Source: Hoeflea sp. (GTDB lineage Bacteria > Pseudomonadota > Alphaproteobacteria > Rhizobiales > Rhizobiaceae). From it: a stretch of 64,000 nt of DNA. The stretch spans positions 62,001-126,000 of the forward strand of contig NZ_NVXQ01000001.1 in assembly GCF_002733955.1 (NCBI RefSeq), read 5' to 3'. The notes below the pieces were generated by a model that had not been told where the DNA came from, did no database searches, and was given only the letters and a program-made list of their open reading frames with translations. A program made the position numbers and the translations under genes. Each line of letters starts with the position of its first letter. Within the stretch, counting starts at the first letter, position 1. Positions 33,422 to 40,808 of this stretch are shown here, piece by piece.

Positions 33422-34450
33422 ATGGAAACGCTTTTGTCGGTCAAGGATCTCAAGATCGATTTCGATCAGGGAAAACGCTTCGTAAGGGCGCTTCACGGCG
33501 TCAATCTCGACGTTGCCAAAGGCGAGGTTCTGGGAGTGGTTGGCGAATCCGGTTGCGGCAAGTCGATCACCTGGCTTGCGGCGCTGGGGCTACTTGGCAA
33601 CCGGGCAAGGATCTCCGGTTCGGTCCGGCTCGATGGTGAGGAGATCGCCGGGATGAACGAGACCGATCTCTCCCGACTGCGCGGCGGGCGCATAGCCATG
33701 ATTTTCCAGGATCCTTCGAGTTCGCTCAATCCGGTCCACCGTATCGGTCGCCAGATCAACGAGGCGCTCAAGTTGCACCGGGGCCTGACCGGCGCTGCGG
33801 CCGATGCCGAATCCGCCCGGCTGCTTGACCGGGTTGGCATCGCCAATGCCACGCGGCGGCTGCGTGAATACCCGCACGAAATGTCGGGCGGCATGAACCA
33901 GCGCATCATGATCGCCATGGCTCTGGCCGGAGAGCCCGAACTGCTGATCGCCGATGAACCGACCACTGCGCTGGACGCGACGATTCAGGCACAGATCCTC
34001 GATCTGCTGACCGAATTGCGCCGCGACACCGGCATGGCGCTGGTTCTGATTTCGCACGATCTCGGTGTTGTCGCCGACATGAGCGACCGCGTTGCGGTGA
34101 TGTATGGCGGGCGGGTGATCGAGGAAGCCGATACCGGTTCGCTGTTTGACAACCCCGCCCACCCCTACACCAAGGGTCTGATCGCGGCCTTGCCCGACAT
34201 TGATGGCCCGCGCCGTCGCCTGGAATCCATTCCCGGCACCGTACCTGCTCCTGATCAGTTGCCCCCCGGCTGCAGCTTTGCACCACGCTGCGCCATTGCC
34301 AGCAAGATCTGCGATGCTGCGATGCCTGGTTTCCTGCCCTTCGGCGAGAGCGCAAACCATTTTGCCGCTTGTGTCAAATGCCGGGAGGAAGCTCCCTTCG
34401 GGGAAGCAGCTCCCGGCGAGGCCGTCAAACCCGGCTTGGTGCCGGCATGA
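33422..34450 (+). CDS. Peptide-type ABC transporter ATP-binding protein (DppD-like)
   Basis: A 342-residue ABC ATPase with Walker A GESGCGKS, signature MSGGMNQR, Walker B LLIADEPTTALD, switch His in ISHDLG and the oligopeptide-type C-terminal cysteine segment CSFAPRCAIASKIC that binds a [4Fe-4S]-like or zinc site. The start at 33422 has GGGGAAACTGCC upstream. The stop overlaps the second ATPase gene (ATGA), the usual paired arrangement. Confidence 0.9.
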   Translation: METLLSVKDLKIDFDQGKRFVRALHGVNLDVAKGEVLGVVGESGCGKSITWLAALGLLGNRARISGSVRLDGEEIAGMNETDLSRLRGGRIAMIFQDPSSSLNPVHRIGRQINEALKLHRGLTGAAADAESARLLDRVGIANATRRLREYPHEMSGGMNQRIMIAMALAGEPELLIADEPTTALDATIQAQILDLLTELRRDTGMALVLISHDLGVVADMSDRVAVMYGGRVIEEADTGSLFDNPAHPYTKGLIAALPDIDGPRRRLESIPGTVPAPDQLPPGCSFAPRCAIASKICDAAMPGFLPFGESANHFAACVKCREEAPFGEAAPGEAVKPGLVPA

Positions 34451-35448
34451 GTGAGTTGTTGAAGGTCCGCGATCTCAAGCGGCATTACGAGGTGCATGTT
34501 CCGCAAGGCCTGTTTGGCCGCAAGGCATCGCTCAAGGCGGTCGATGGTGTTTCCTTTTCGATCGAAAAGGGCAAGACGCTGGGTCTCGTCGGTGAATCCG
34601 GTTGCGGCAAGTCGACCACCGCAAAGCTGGTGCTTGGTCTGATCCCGGCAACCGCAGGCTCTGTCGAATTTGCCGGAACGCCGGTGACGGCCAAACATGA
34701 TGCCCGTTGGCGCGCGCTCAGACGCCGCATGCAGATGATCTATCAGGATCCTCTCGGTGCTCTGGACCGAAGGCTTCCAGTGGTGACCCAGATCGGCGAA
34801 CCCTTCGAGATCCACAATCCGGAAATGTCCAGGGTCGAGCGTACCGAGCGCGCTTCCGGCTTGATGAACGCCGTCGGACTGAGGCCGGATCAGGCGATGC
34901 GATACCCGCATGAACTGTCCGGTGGTCAGCGTCAGAGGGTGGTGATTGCCCGTGCGCTGGCGCTTGAACCGGATCTGCTTGTTTGCGACGAACCGGTTTC
35001 GGCGCTTGATGTGTCGATCCAGGCGCAGGTGCTCAACCTGCTGGATGACCTGCGCGAGCGCACCGGCTTTGCCGCTCTCTTTATCAGCCACGATCTCAAG
35101 GTGGTCCGCCAGATGTCGGACCGGGTCGCTGTGATGTATCTCGGACGCATTGTCGAGGCAGGGTTGCCGGAAGATGTCTTCCTGCGTCCCCAGCACCCTT
35201 ACACAAAGGCTCTGGTCTCGGCCATTCCGACACCGGCACGGCGTGGGAAACGCGAACGCATCGTGCTGGAGGGAGATCCGCCGAGCCCCGTCGATGTGCC
35301 GCCGGGATGCGCCTTCCACACCCGTTGCCCGATCGCGCAACCTTCGTGCCGCAACACGGTCCCGCAACTGGTTTCCAGTGGTGGCCACGCGGTCGCCTGC
35401 CACCTGGTCAATGACGGAGCCGCGACAGCGGTTCAGGCAGCGGAGTAG
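34447..35448 (+). CDS. Peptide-type ABC transporter ATP-binding protein (DppF-like)
   Basis: A 333-residue second ATPase of the heterodimer: Walker A GESGCGKST, Q-loop in MIYQDPLGALDRR, signature LSGGQRQR, Walker B LLVCDEPVSALD, and the C-terminal CAFHTRCPIAQPSC. It is coupled to the first ATPase by a 4-base overlap and precedes the permease gene by 5 bases. Confidence 0.9.
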   Translation: MSELLKVRDLKRHYEVHVPQGLFGRKASLKAVDGVSFSIEKGKTLGLVGESGCGKSTTAKLVLGLIPATAGSVEFAGTPVTAKHDARWRALRRRMQMIYQDPLGALDRRLPVVTQIGEPFEIHNPEMSRVERTERASGLMNAVGLRPDQAMRYPHELSGGQRQRVVIARALALEPDLLVCDEPVSALDVSIQAQVLNLLDDLRERTGFAALFISHDLKVVRQMSDRVAVMYLGRIVEAGLPEDVFLRPQHPYTKALVSAIPTPARRGKRERIVLEGDPPSPVDVPPGCAFHTRCPIAQPSCRNTVPQLVSSGGHAVACHLVNDGAATAVQAAE

Positions 35449-35453
35449 AGCAG

Positions 35454-36389
35454 ATGGTAGAATACTTGCTGATGAAGATTTTCCGAGCGCTTGTCACGGT
35501 GACCCTCATCGTATCCGCGGCCTTTGTGGTGCTGAGGCTGTCGGGGGACCCGGCGATCATCATTCTAGGCCCGGAAGCTCCTCCTGAAGCCTTCGAGGCT
35601 TTCCGCCGCAACTGGGGCCTCGATCAGCCAATCTGGGTGCAGTACCTCAAATATTTCGCAGCGGTATTTCAGGGTGATCTGGGTGTCTCCATGCGTGACG
35701 GGCGAAGCGCACTTGAAGTGGTGAGCGAACGCATTCCGCTGACACTGGCGATCACGCTGCCGGCACTGTTTCTCAAGCTTTGCATCGGCCTGCCTGCCGG
35801 TGTGACGGCTGCCTTGTACAGGAACAGCTGGGTCGACCGGCTGATCATGATGCTGTCGGTCGCGGGTTTTACCGTCCCCAGCTTCGTGCTTGGTCTGGTG
35901 CTGGCGATGGTGTTTGCGGTCTGGCTCGGTTGGCTGCCGTCCGGCGGCTCTGACACCTGGGCTCATGCGGTGCTTCCAACCGTGACCATGGGTCTCGTCG
36001 GCGCCGCCGTCATCGCCCGCTTTACCCGCTCGGCCATGCTTGAGGTCCTGGGGCAACCTTACATCCGCACCGCTTCGGCCAAGGGCTTGCTCTGGCGTGA
36101 CGTGGTCCGCACCCATGCGCTTCCGAACGCGGCGATTCCGACGCTGACGATCATCGGGTTTCTGGTCGGCTCTCTCGTTGCCGGCGCGGTGGTGGTGGAA
36201 AGCGTGTTTTCATGGCCGGGTGTCGGGCGCCTGCTGGTCAATGCGGTCGCCAACCGCGATCTGGCTGTGGTGCAGGTGATCCTGCTGCTCGTCGGATTGA
36301 CCATGGTCGGCGCCAATCTCGCTGTCGATATTCTCTACGGAATGGTCGATCCGCGCCTGCGTATCAAACGGCTCAAGGCCGGGAGTTGA
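35454..36389 (+). CDS. Peptide-type ABC transporter permease (DppB-like)
   Basis: A 311-residue inner-membrane protein with about six helices. The family 5 permease N-terminus is visible in LRLSGDPAIIILG and GLDQPIWVQYLKY, and the ATPase-coupling EAA-like loop in YIRTASAKGLLWRDVVRTHALPNA. It forms the translocation pore with the next gene product. Confidence 0.9.
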   Translation: MVEYLLMKIFRALVTVTLIVSAAFVVLRLSGDPAIIILGPEAPPEAFEAFRRNWGLDQPIWVQYLKYFAAVFQGDLGVSMRDGRSALEVVSERIPLTLAITLPALFLKLCIGLPAGVTAALYRNSWVDRLIMMLSVAGFTVPSFVLGLVLAMVFAVWLGWLPSGGSDTWAHAVLPTVTMGLVGAAVIARFTRSAMLEVLGQPYIRTASAKGLLWRDVVRTHALPNAAIPTLTIIGFLVGSLVAGAVVVESVFSWPGVGRLLVNAVANRDLAVVQVILLLVGLTMVGANLAVDILYGMVDPRLRIKRLKAGS

Positions 36390-36391
36390 AG

Positions 36392-37309
36392 ATGACACTT
36401 GAAACAGCACCGGGTCTCGAACCCGCGACCCCTGCCAACACCAGCGGCAGCGTGTTTACAGCCAAGAACCGTGTCCAGGCCTTCTTCGAAGCCTGGCCGC
36501 CACTGGTGCTCATCGCACTCTTCTGGATCGCGCTGATTGCGGTGCTGGTCGTCGGCGCAATGTGGATTGCACCTTACGATTTCATGGCACTCGACCTGCG
36601 GGCCAGACTGATCCCGCCGGTCTTCATGGGCGGAAGCTGGGCGCACCCGCTGGGGACAGATGAATTGGGCCGTGACGTGCTCTCACGCCTTATCGTCTCG
36701 ATCCGGATTTCGATGGTGATCGCCTTCCTGTCGACCATGATTGCCGCAGTCCTTGGTGTCACGCTCGGCTTTCTCGCCGCCTATTTCCGGGGCCGCGTCG
36801 AACAGGTCATCCTGATGCTGATCGATGCCCAGGCGGCGATGCCGTTCATGATCATCGCTCTCGCTGTGCTGGCCTTTCTCGGCAGCTCACTGTTCCTGTT
36901 TACGGTGCTGATGGGGTTTTACGGCTGGGAGCGGATTGCCCGCATTTCCAGGGGGCTGGCGATTTCCGCCAATGAACGCGGATATGCAACGGCCGTACGC
37001 GACCTCGGCGCAACGCCATACCGGATCTACTCGCGTCACATCCTGCCCAACATTGCCTCGACGCTGATCGTCTCGCTGACCTTGAACTTTCCCGAGGTGA
37101 TCCTGCTCGAATCCGGCCTCTCATTTCTTGGGCTTGGCGTGCAGCCTCCGATGACATCGCTTGGCAACATGGTTGGCTATGGGCGCGATTACATCCAGTC
37201 GGCGCCCTGGATCATGCTGGCGCCAAGTGCTGCAATCGTGCTGACAACGCTGTCGATTTCAATTCTTGGCGATTGGTTGCGCGACAAGTTCGATCCGACC
37301 CTCGATTGA
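36392..37309 (+). CDS. Peptide-type ABC transporter permease (DppC-like)
   Basis: A 305-residue inner-membrane protein with about six helices. HPLGTDELGRDVLSRLI and the coupling loop YATAVRDLGATPYRIYSRHILPN mark it as a DppC-type permease, and ESGLSFLGLGVQPP lies near the C-terminus. The ATG at 36392 follows the dppB-like stop by 2 bases; a longer frame that overlaps dppB is rejected because the GGGAG site lies directly before 36392. Confidence 0.9.
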   Translation: MTLETAPGLEPATPANTSGSVFTAKNRVQAFFEAWPPLVLIALFWIALIAVLVVGAMWIAPYDFMALDLRARLIPPVFMGGSWAHPLGTDELGRDVLSRLIVSIRISMVIAFLSTMIAAVLGVTLGFLAAYFRGRVEQVILMLIDAQAAMPFMIIALAVLAFLGSSLFLFTVLMGFYGWERIARISRGLAISANERGYATAVRDLGATPYRIYSRHILPNIASTLIVSLTLNFPEVILLESGLSFLGLGVQPPMTSLGNMVGYGRDYIQSAPWIMLAPSAAIVLTTLSISILGDWLRDKFDPTLD

Positions 37310-37352
37310 GGGCCGGCAACCGGGTGGTCAAACCCCACGCAGGCGAGGGCAG

Positions 37353-39020
37353 CTATTTTGCCGCTGGCTTGGGGGAGGGCGCCCCTGTCGGGATGAGGCT
37401 GCTGAAAGGTTTGCCGGTGGTTTCCTCATATTCGGACTCGTCCCAGAACCCGATCAGAATGCCGTTGTCCGCGGCCTTTCGCTGCCGTGCCAGAACCTCT
37501 GCGGTCGCGGTGATCCTGGTGTGATGTTGCATCGACCAGGCCAGCAGTGACTTTTGCATCTCGTCGCGAACCTGCTTGTGCTCGGGCGCCTCGGATCCAC
37601 CCAGATCGGTGAGTTCCTGCGGATCTGTTTCCAGGTCGAACAGAACCGGGCGGAAGCCTTCGCAGCGAATATATTTCCAGCGTCCGTCAAAGATCATCAC
37701 CGTGCGTGCGTCTTCCTGAGGGACATCAAGGGCGGTGGCCATTTCGAAGCTGGAATAGTCATGCTCGCTGATGGCATAGCGGCGGAAGAAGCCCTCGGTT
37801 CCATGCAACAGGGGCGTCAGGTCACGGCCCTCGATGATGTGCGGTTTGGGTGCACAACCCATCGCCGCCATGAAGGTCGGCGCGAGGTCGATCATCTCGA
37901 CCAGTTCCTCGGAGGTTGTCCCGCGGGTTGCGTTCGCTTCGGGCCTTGGATCTGCAATGATCAGGGGCACTTTGGCGGCAACCTCGTGGTAGAAATCCTT
38001 GTCGCCCAGCCAGTGGTCGCCCATGTAGTCACCATGGTCGGAGGTAAATGCGATGATCGTGTTCTCGCTCAGACCTTTCTCGTCCATCCAGGCAAACAGG
38101 CGTCCCAGATTGTCGTCAAGCTGCTTGATCAGTCCCATATAGGCCGGGATCACGTGCTCGCGCACATGGTCGCGCGAGAAGCTGCGGCAGACCCGCGCCT
38201 GATGATAGGCGCGCAGCAGCGGGTGGTCGGTCTCCCGCTCCGCCTGTGATCTGATCGGCTCGACAATATGCTCAGGACCATACATGTCATGATAGGGCGC
38301 GGGCACGATGTAGGGCCAATGCGGCTTGATGTAGCTCAGGTGACACAGCCATGGTTTGCCCCCCTGCATGGCTTCGCTCATGAAGTCCATTGCCCGGTTG
38401 GTCATATAGGCGGTTTCGGAGTGCTCTTCGGGCACATTGGCGGGCAGGCGGGAGTTCTTCAGCAACCAGGCCGACATCAGCTCGCCATCAGGATCGACAC
38501 CTGAATTGGCGAAATCCTCCCAGGGATTGTCGGACTTGTACCCGAGACTGACCAGGTAGTCGTCATAGGCCGACCACTGCTGGCGATGGCTGTCGGGGTG
38601 CAGCCCGTCATCGCGCTCGAATGGCTCGAATCCGCATTCCGACACGCGCACGCCGATCTCGCTGGCCGGATCGATGCCGAGCCAGGCCATGCCCTCGCCA
38701 TCGGCGATCATGTGGGTTTTGCCCACAAGCACCGCCCGGGCGCCGGCTTCGCGCAGATGGTCGCCAAGGGTTGGTTCGCCCACGCGCAGCGGGATGCCGT
38801 TCCAGGTGGAGCCGTGGCTGCGTACGTACCGGCCGGTATAGGCCGACATGCGCGAAGGGCCGCATACGGGGGATTGCACATAGGCCTTGTTGAAGCGGAC
38901 ACCGCGCGCCGCCAAAGCGTCGATATTCGGGGTGTCGAGATGCGGGTGCCCGTAGCAGCTCAGGTAATCGAACCGCAGCTGGTCGGCCATGATCCACAAG
39001 ACATTTGGCGTATCGGTCAT
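37353..39020 (-). CDS. Sulfatase-family hydrolase (formylglycine type)
   Basis: A 555-residue enzyme of the alkaline phosphatase/sulfatase superfamily, with no signal peptide. The formylglycine signature CGPSRMSAYTGRY near 53-65 has the modifiable Cys first (CxPSR). Metal ligands are in LWIMADQLR, FTSDHGDYMGDHWLGDKDFYHE and the early DTPNIDAL region. It hydrolyses a sulfate, phosphonate or phosphate monoester; choline-sulfatase- and phosphonate-monoester-hydrolase-like enzymes share these motifs. Activity needs a maturase to make formylglycine, and none is encoded in this window. Its start overlaps the MarR gene stop by 4 bases, so regulator and enzyme are coupled. Confidence 0.88.
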   Translation of the reverse strand: MTDTPNVLWIMADQLRFDYLSCYGHPHLDTPNIDALAARGVRFNKAYVQSPVCGPSRMSAYTGRYVRSHGSTWNGIPLRVGEPTLGDHLREAGARAVLVGKTHMIADGEGMAWLGIDPASEIGVRVSECGFEPFERDDGLHPDSHRQQWSAYDDYLVSLGYKSDNPWEDFANSGVDPDGELMSAWLLKNSRLPANVPEEHSETAYMTNRAMDFMSEAMQGGKPWLCHLSYIKPHWPYIVPAPYHDMYGPEHIVEPIRSQAERETDHPLLRAYHQARVCRSFSRDHVREHVIPAYMGLIKQLDDNLGRLFAWMDEKGLSENTIIAFTSDHGDYMGDHWLGDKDFYHEVAAKVPLIIADPRPEANATRGTTSEELVEMIDLAPTFMAAMGCAPKPHIIEGRDLTPLLHGTEGFFRRYAISEHDYSSFEMATALDVPQEDARTVMIFDGRWKYIRCEGFRPVLFDLETDPQELTDLGGSEAPEHKQVRDEMQKSLLAWSMQHHTRITATAEVLARQRKAADNGILIGFWDESEYEETTGKPFSSLIPTGAPSPKPAAK

Positions 39021-39526
39021 TCTACAGAGTCTCTTTCCAGAAATGTATCGATGGGACGGCGCAGGAAATTCTCGAACCGGTCCAGCAGGTTGACGAAGGT
39101 CGCAATCTCTTCGGGCGAGAATTCTGCCTTCAGAGCTTCACGCCGGAGTTTCATGGTCGGCGCCGTGGTTTCATAGGCACGCCGTCCCGTTTCCGTCAGT
39201 GCGACCACGATCTGCCGTCCGTCTGCGCTGTCACGGGTCATGGTGACGAACTGCTTCTTCTGCATCGCCGGCAGGGCCCGGCTCAGCTGTGAATGATCGG
39301 TGCGCTGGATTTCAGCCAGGTCACGGATTGTCATCGGACCGGCTTCATAGAGGTCCCACAGCACCCGCCATTCCACGATGGAGAGGCCGCCGGCACGCTG
39401 CAGCACCCGCTGCCCCTGCAACCGCGATGCCGCATAGGCCGCAGGCAGGCGGGAAAACAGGTTCTGTTCCTCCCGCTCCCGTCGCTGACTTATCCGTTCG
39501 GCCTGGCGCGCCGATGGCTGTTTCAT
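39017..39526 (-). CDS. MarR-family transcriptional regulator
   Basis: A 169-residue winged-helix repressor. The DNA-binding part lies at about 55-115: LSIVEWRVLWDLYEAGPMTI, DLAEIQRTDHSQLSRAL and the wing SADGRQIVVALTETGRRAYE. The start at 39526 is chosen because AAGGGAGACGGGG lies immediately upstream; two earlier ATGs lack such a site. It precedes and overlaps the sulfatase gene and diverges from the TAXI/TRAP genes, so it may control both. A palindrome TGAC-AA-GTCA (39573-39582) in the shared promoter is a possible binding site. Confidence 0.87.
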   Translation of the reverse strand: MKQPSARQAERISQRREREEQNLFSRLPAAYAASRLQGQRVLQRAGGLSIVEWRVLWDLYEAGPMTIRDLAEIQRTDHSQLSRALPAMQKKQFVTMTRDSADGRQIVVALTETGRRAYETTAPTMKLRREALKAEFSPEEIATFVNLLDRFENFLRRPIDTFLERDSVE

Positions 39527-39572
39527 CCCCGTCTCCCTTAATGGCATGGAGTAGACACCGAAAAAAAATGCG

Positions 39573-39582
39573 TGACAAGTCA
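39573..39582. promoter_or_regulatory. Candidate MarR operator in the divergent MarR/TAXI promoter
   Basis: TGAC-AA-GTCA is a perfect palindrome next to the AT-rich stretch ATATATTAT, about 47 bases from the MarR start and 84 before the TAXI start. Short; the assignment is inference. Confidence 0.3.
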
Positions 39583-39665
39583 TATATTATCTGCAACGCT
39601 TGTTTAAATGCTTCCGGCCAGGGGGCGTTGCACCTTTGGAGGGGTGCTCAACAGGGAGGAACATA

Positions 39666-40724
39666 ATGATCAAGTCCGTACTATTGGGAGCGACGCTTGC
39701 GCTTGCCCCGCTGACCGTGGCCGCACAGCAGGTTACGCTGACATCGGAAACCACAACCCCGGGCTCAACCCCGCATTATATTGATTCGACTTTGGCAGCC
39801 GTGCTCGACAGCACTGGCGTCGCAACCCTGCAGATCACTGAGGGTGCAACGCTTACAAATTCGGTTCAGGCCGTGGCCGAAGGGCGTCTTGACATGGCGC
39901 CAGCGCCGTTGATCCTTCCATTCTTGTTGTCGAGGGGCATTGGTCCCTACAGTGGTGTAGGTCCGGACAAAGGCGCTGAACTGGCCGCCAACCTGCGTGT
40001 GATCTTCTTCAATGCCGGTTCGGCCCAGATGTTGGGCTACTACAACAGCAACCCGATCGAGGACATTCGCGACATGTCCGGAAAGCGGATCTGGAATGGA
40101 CCGCCACGCGGGGCCGCGCTGACGTCGGGGCGTGCGATGATCCAGCTTTTGTCCGGATTGAAAGATGGCGAAGGCTATGAGGGTGTGCAGTCAGCCTGGC
40201 CCGATGCCGTGTCCACCATCACAGGCGGCGGAGTTGACGCCTGGACAATTCCCGAGGGGCTGCCATCGGGTCGCGAGATCACCATTGCTTCGGCAGGCGG
40301 TATCACCATTCATGATGTGCCCTCTGACCTGCTGGCCAGCAAACTGGGTCAGCAAATCCTGAAGGCGCCGGGCCACGCCCCATATTCAGTGCCAATCGAG
40401 GATTTCCGCAACGCCTATGCGGGCAATGACATCACGGTTGTGGTCGATGATGACAGCTTTGACAGCTTTGCCACGGCCTTTGGTCAGATTGTACCAGCCG
40501 GGATGGACGAGCAACTGGTCTATGACATCGTCACGGCGTTCCTGGAAGGCGAAGAGCGCTTCCTCACCGGGTCGCCAAGGGGGCCTTTTGCGCGCATCAG
40601 TTTTGGCGACATTGATGGTGTCAGCCAGGGCGCTTGCGGTGCGGTGCAGATCAAGATGCATCCCGGCGCTATCCGCGCCTACGAAGCAGCCGGCCATACG
40701 ATTGCCGACTACCTGCGCCCGTAA
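39666..40724 (+). CDS. TAXI-type TRAP transporter substrate-binding protein
   Basis: A 352-residue periplasmic protein with a Sec signal ending VAAQQ. TAXI-family features: an early SETTTPGSTPHYIDS segment, AEGRLDMAPAPLI, GKRIWNGPPRGAALTSGR and YSVPIEDF. The ribosome site GGGAGGAAC precedes ATG 39666. TAXI proteins are normally paired with a fused TRAP permease, as here. Ligand unknown. Confidence 0.87.
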   Translation: MIKSVLLGATLALAPLTVAAQQVTLTSETTTPGSTPHYIDSTLAAVLDSTGVATLQITEGATLTNSVQAVAEGRLDMAPAPLILPFLLSRGIGPYSGVGPDKGAELAANLRVIFFNAGSAQMLGYYNSNPIEDIRDMSGKRIWNGPPRGAALTSGRAMIQLLSGLKDGEGYEGVQSAWPDAVSTITGGGVDAWTIPEGLPSGREITIASAGGITIHDVPSDLLASKLGQQILKAPGHAPYSVPIEDFRNAYAGNDITVVVDDDSFDSFATAFGQIVPAGMDEQLVYDIVTAFLEGEERFLTGSPRGPFARISFGDIDGVSQGACGAVQIKMHPGAIRAYEAAGHTIADYLRP

Positions 40725-40734
40725 TGCCTTCGTT

Positions 40735-40779
40735 CCGGCTCCCAGGCGCCCGGTTGATTCCGTGGCGCCTGGGAGCCGG
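40735..40779 (+). terminator. 15-bp perfect hairpin between TAXI gene and permease
   Basis: CCGGCTCCCAGGCGC (40735-40749) pairs exactly with GCGCCTGGGAGCCGG (40765-40779) around a 15-base loop. No T-run follows, so it is either an attenuator or a structure that protects the 3' end of the binding-protein mRNA. Compare the terminator at 33367 in the same position of the ABC operon. Confidence 0.6.
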
Positions 40780-40808
40780 ATGTTCCCTTCGTTGACTGGA
40801 TCCGTGCC

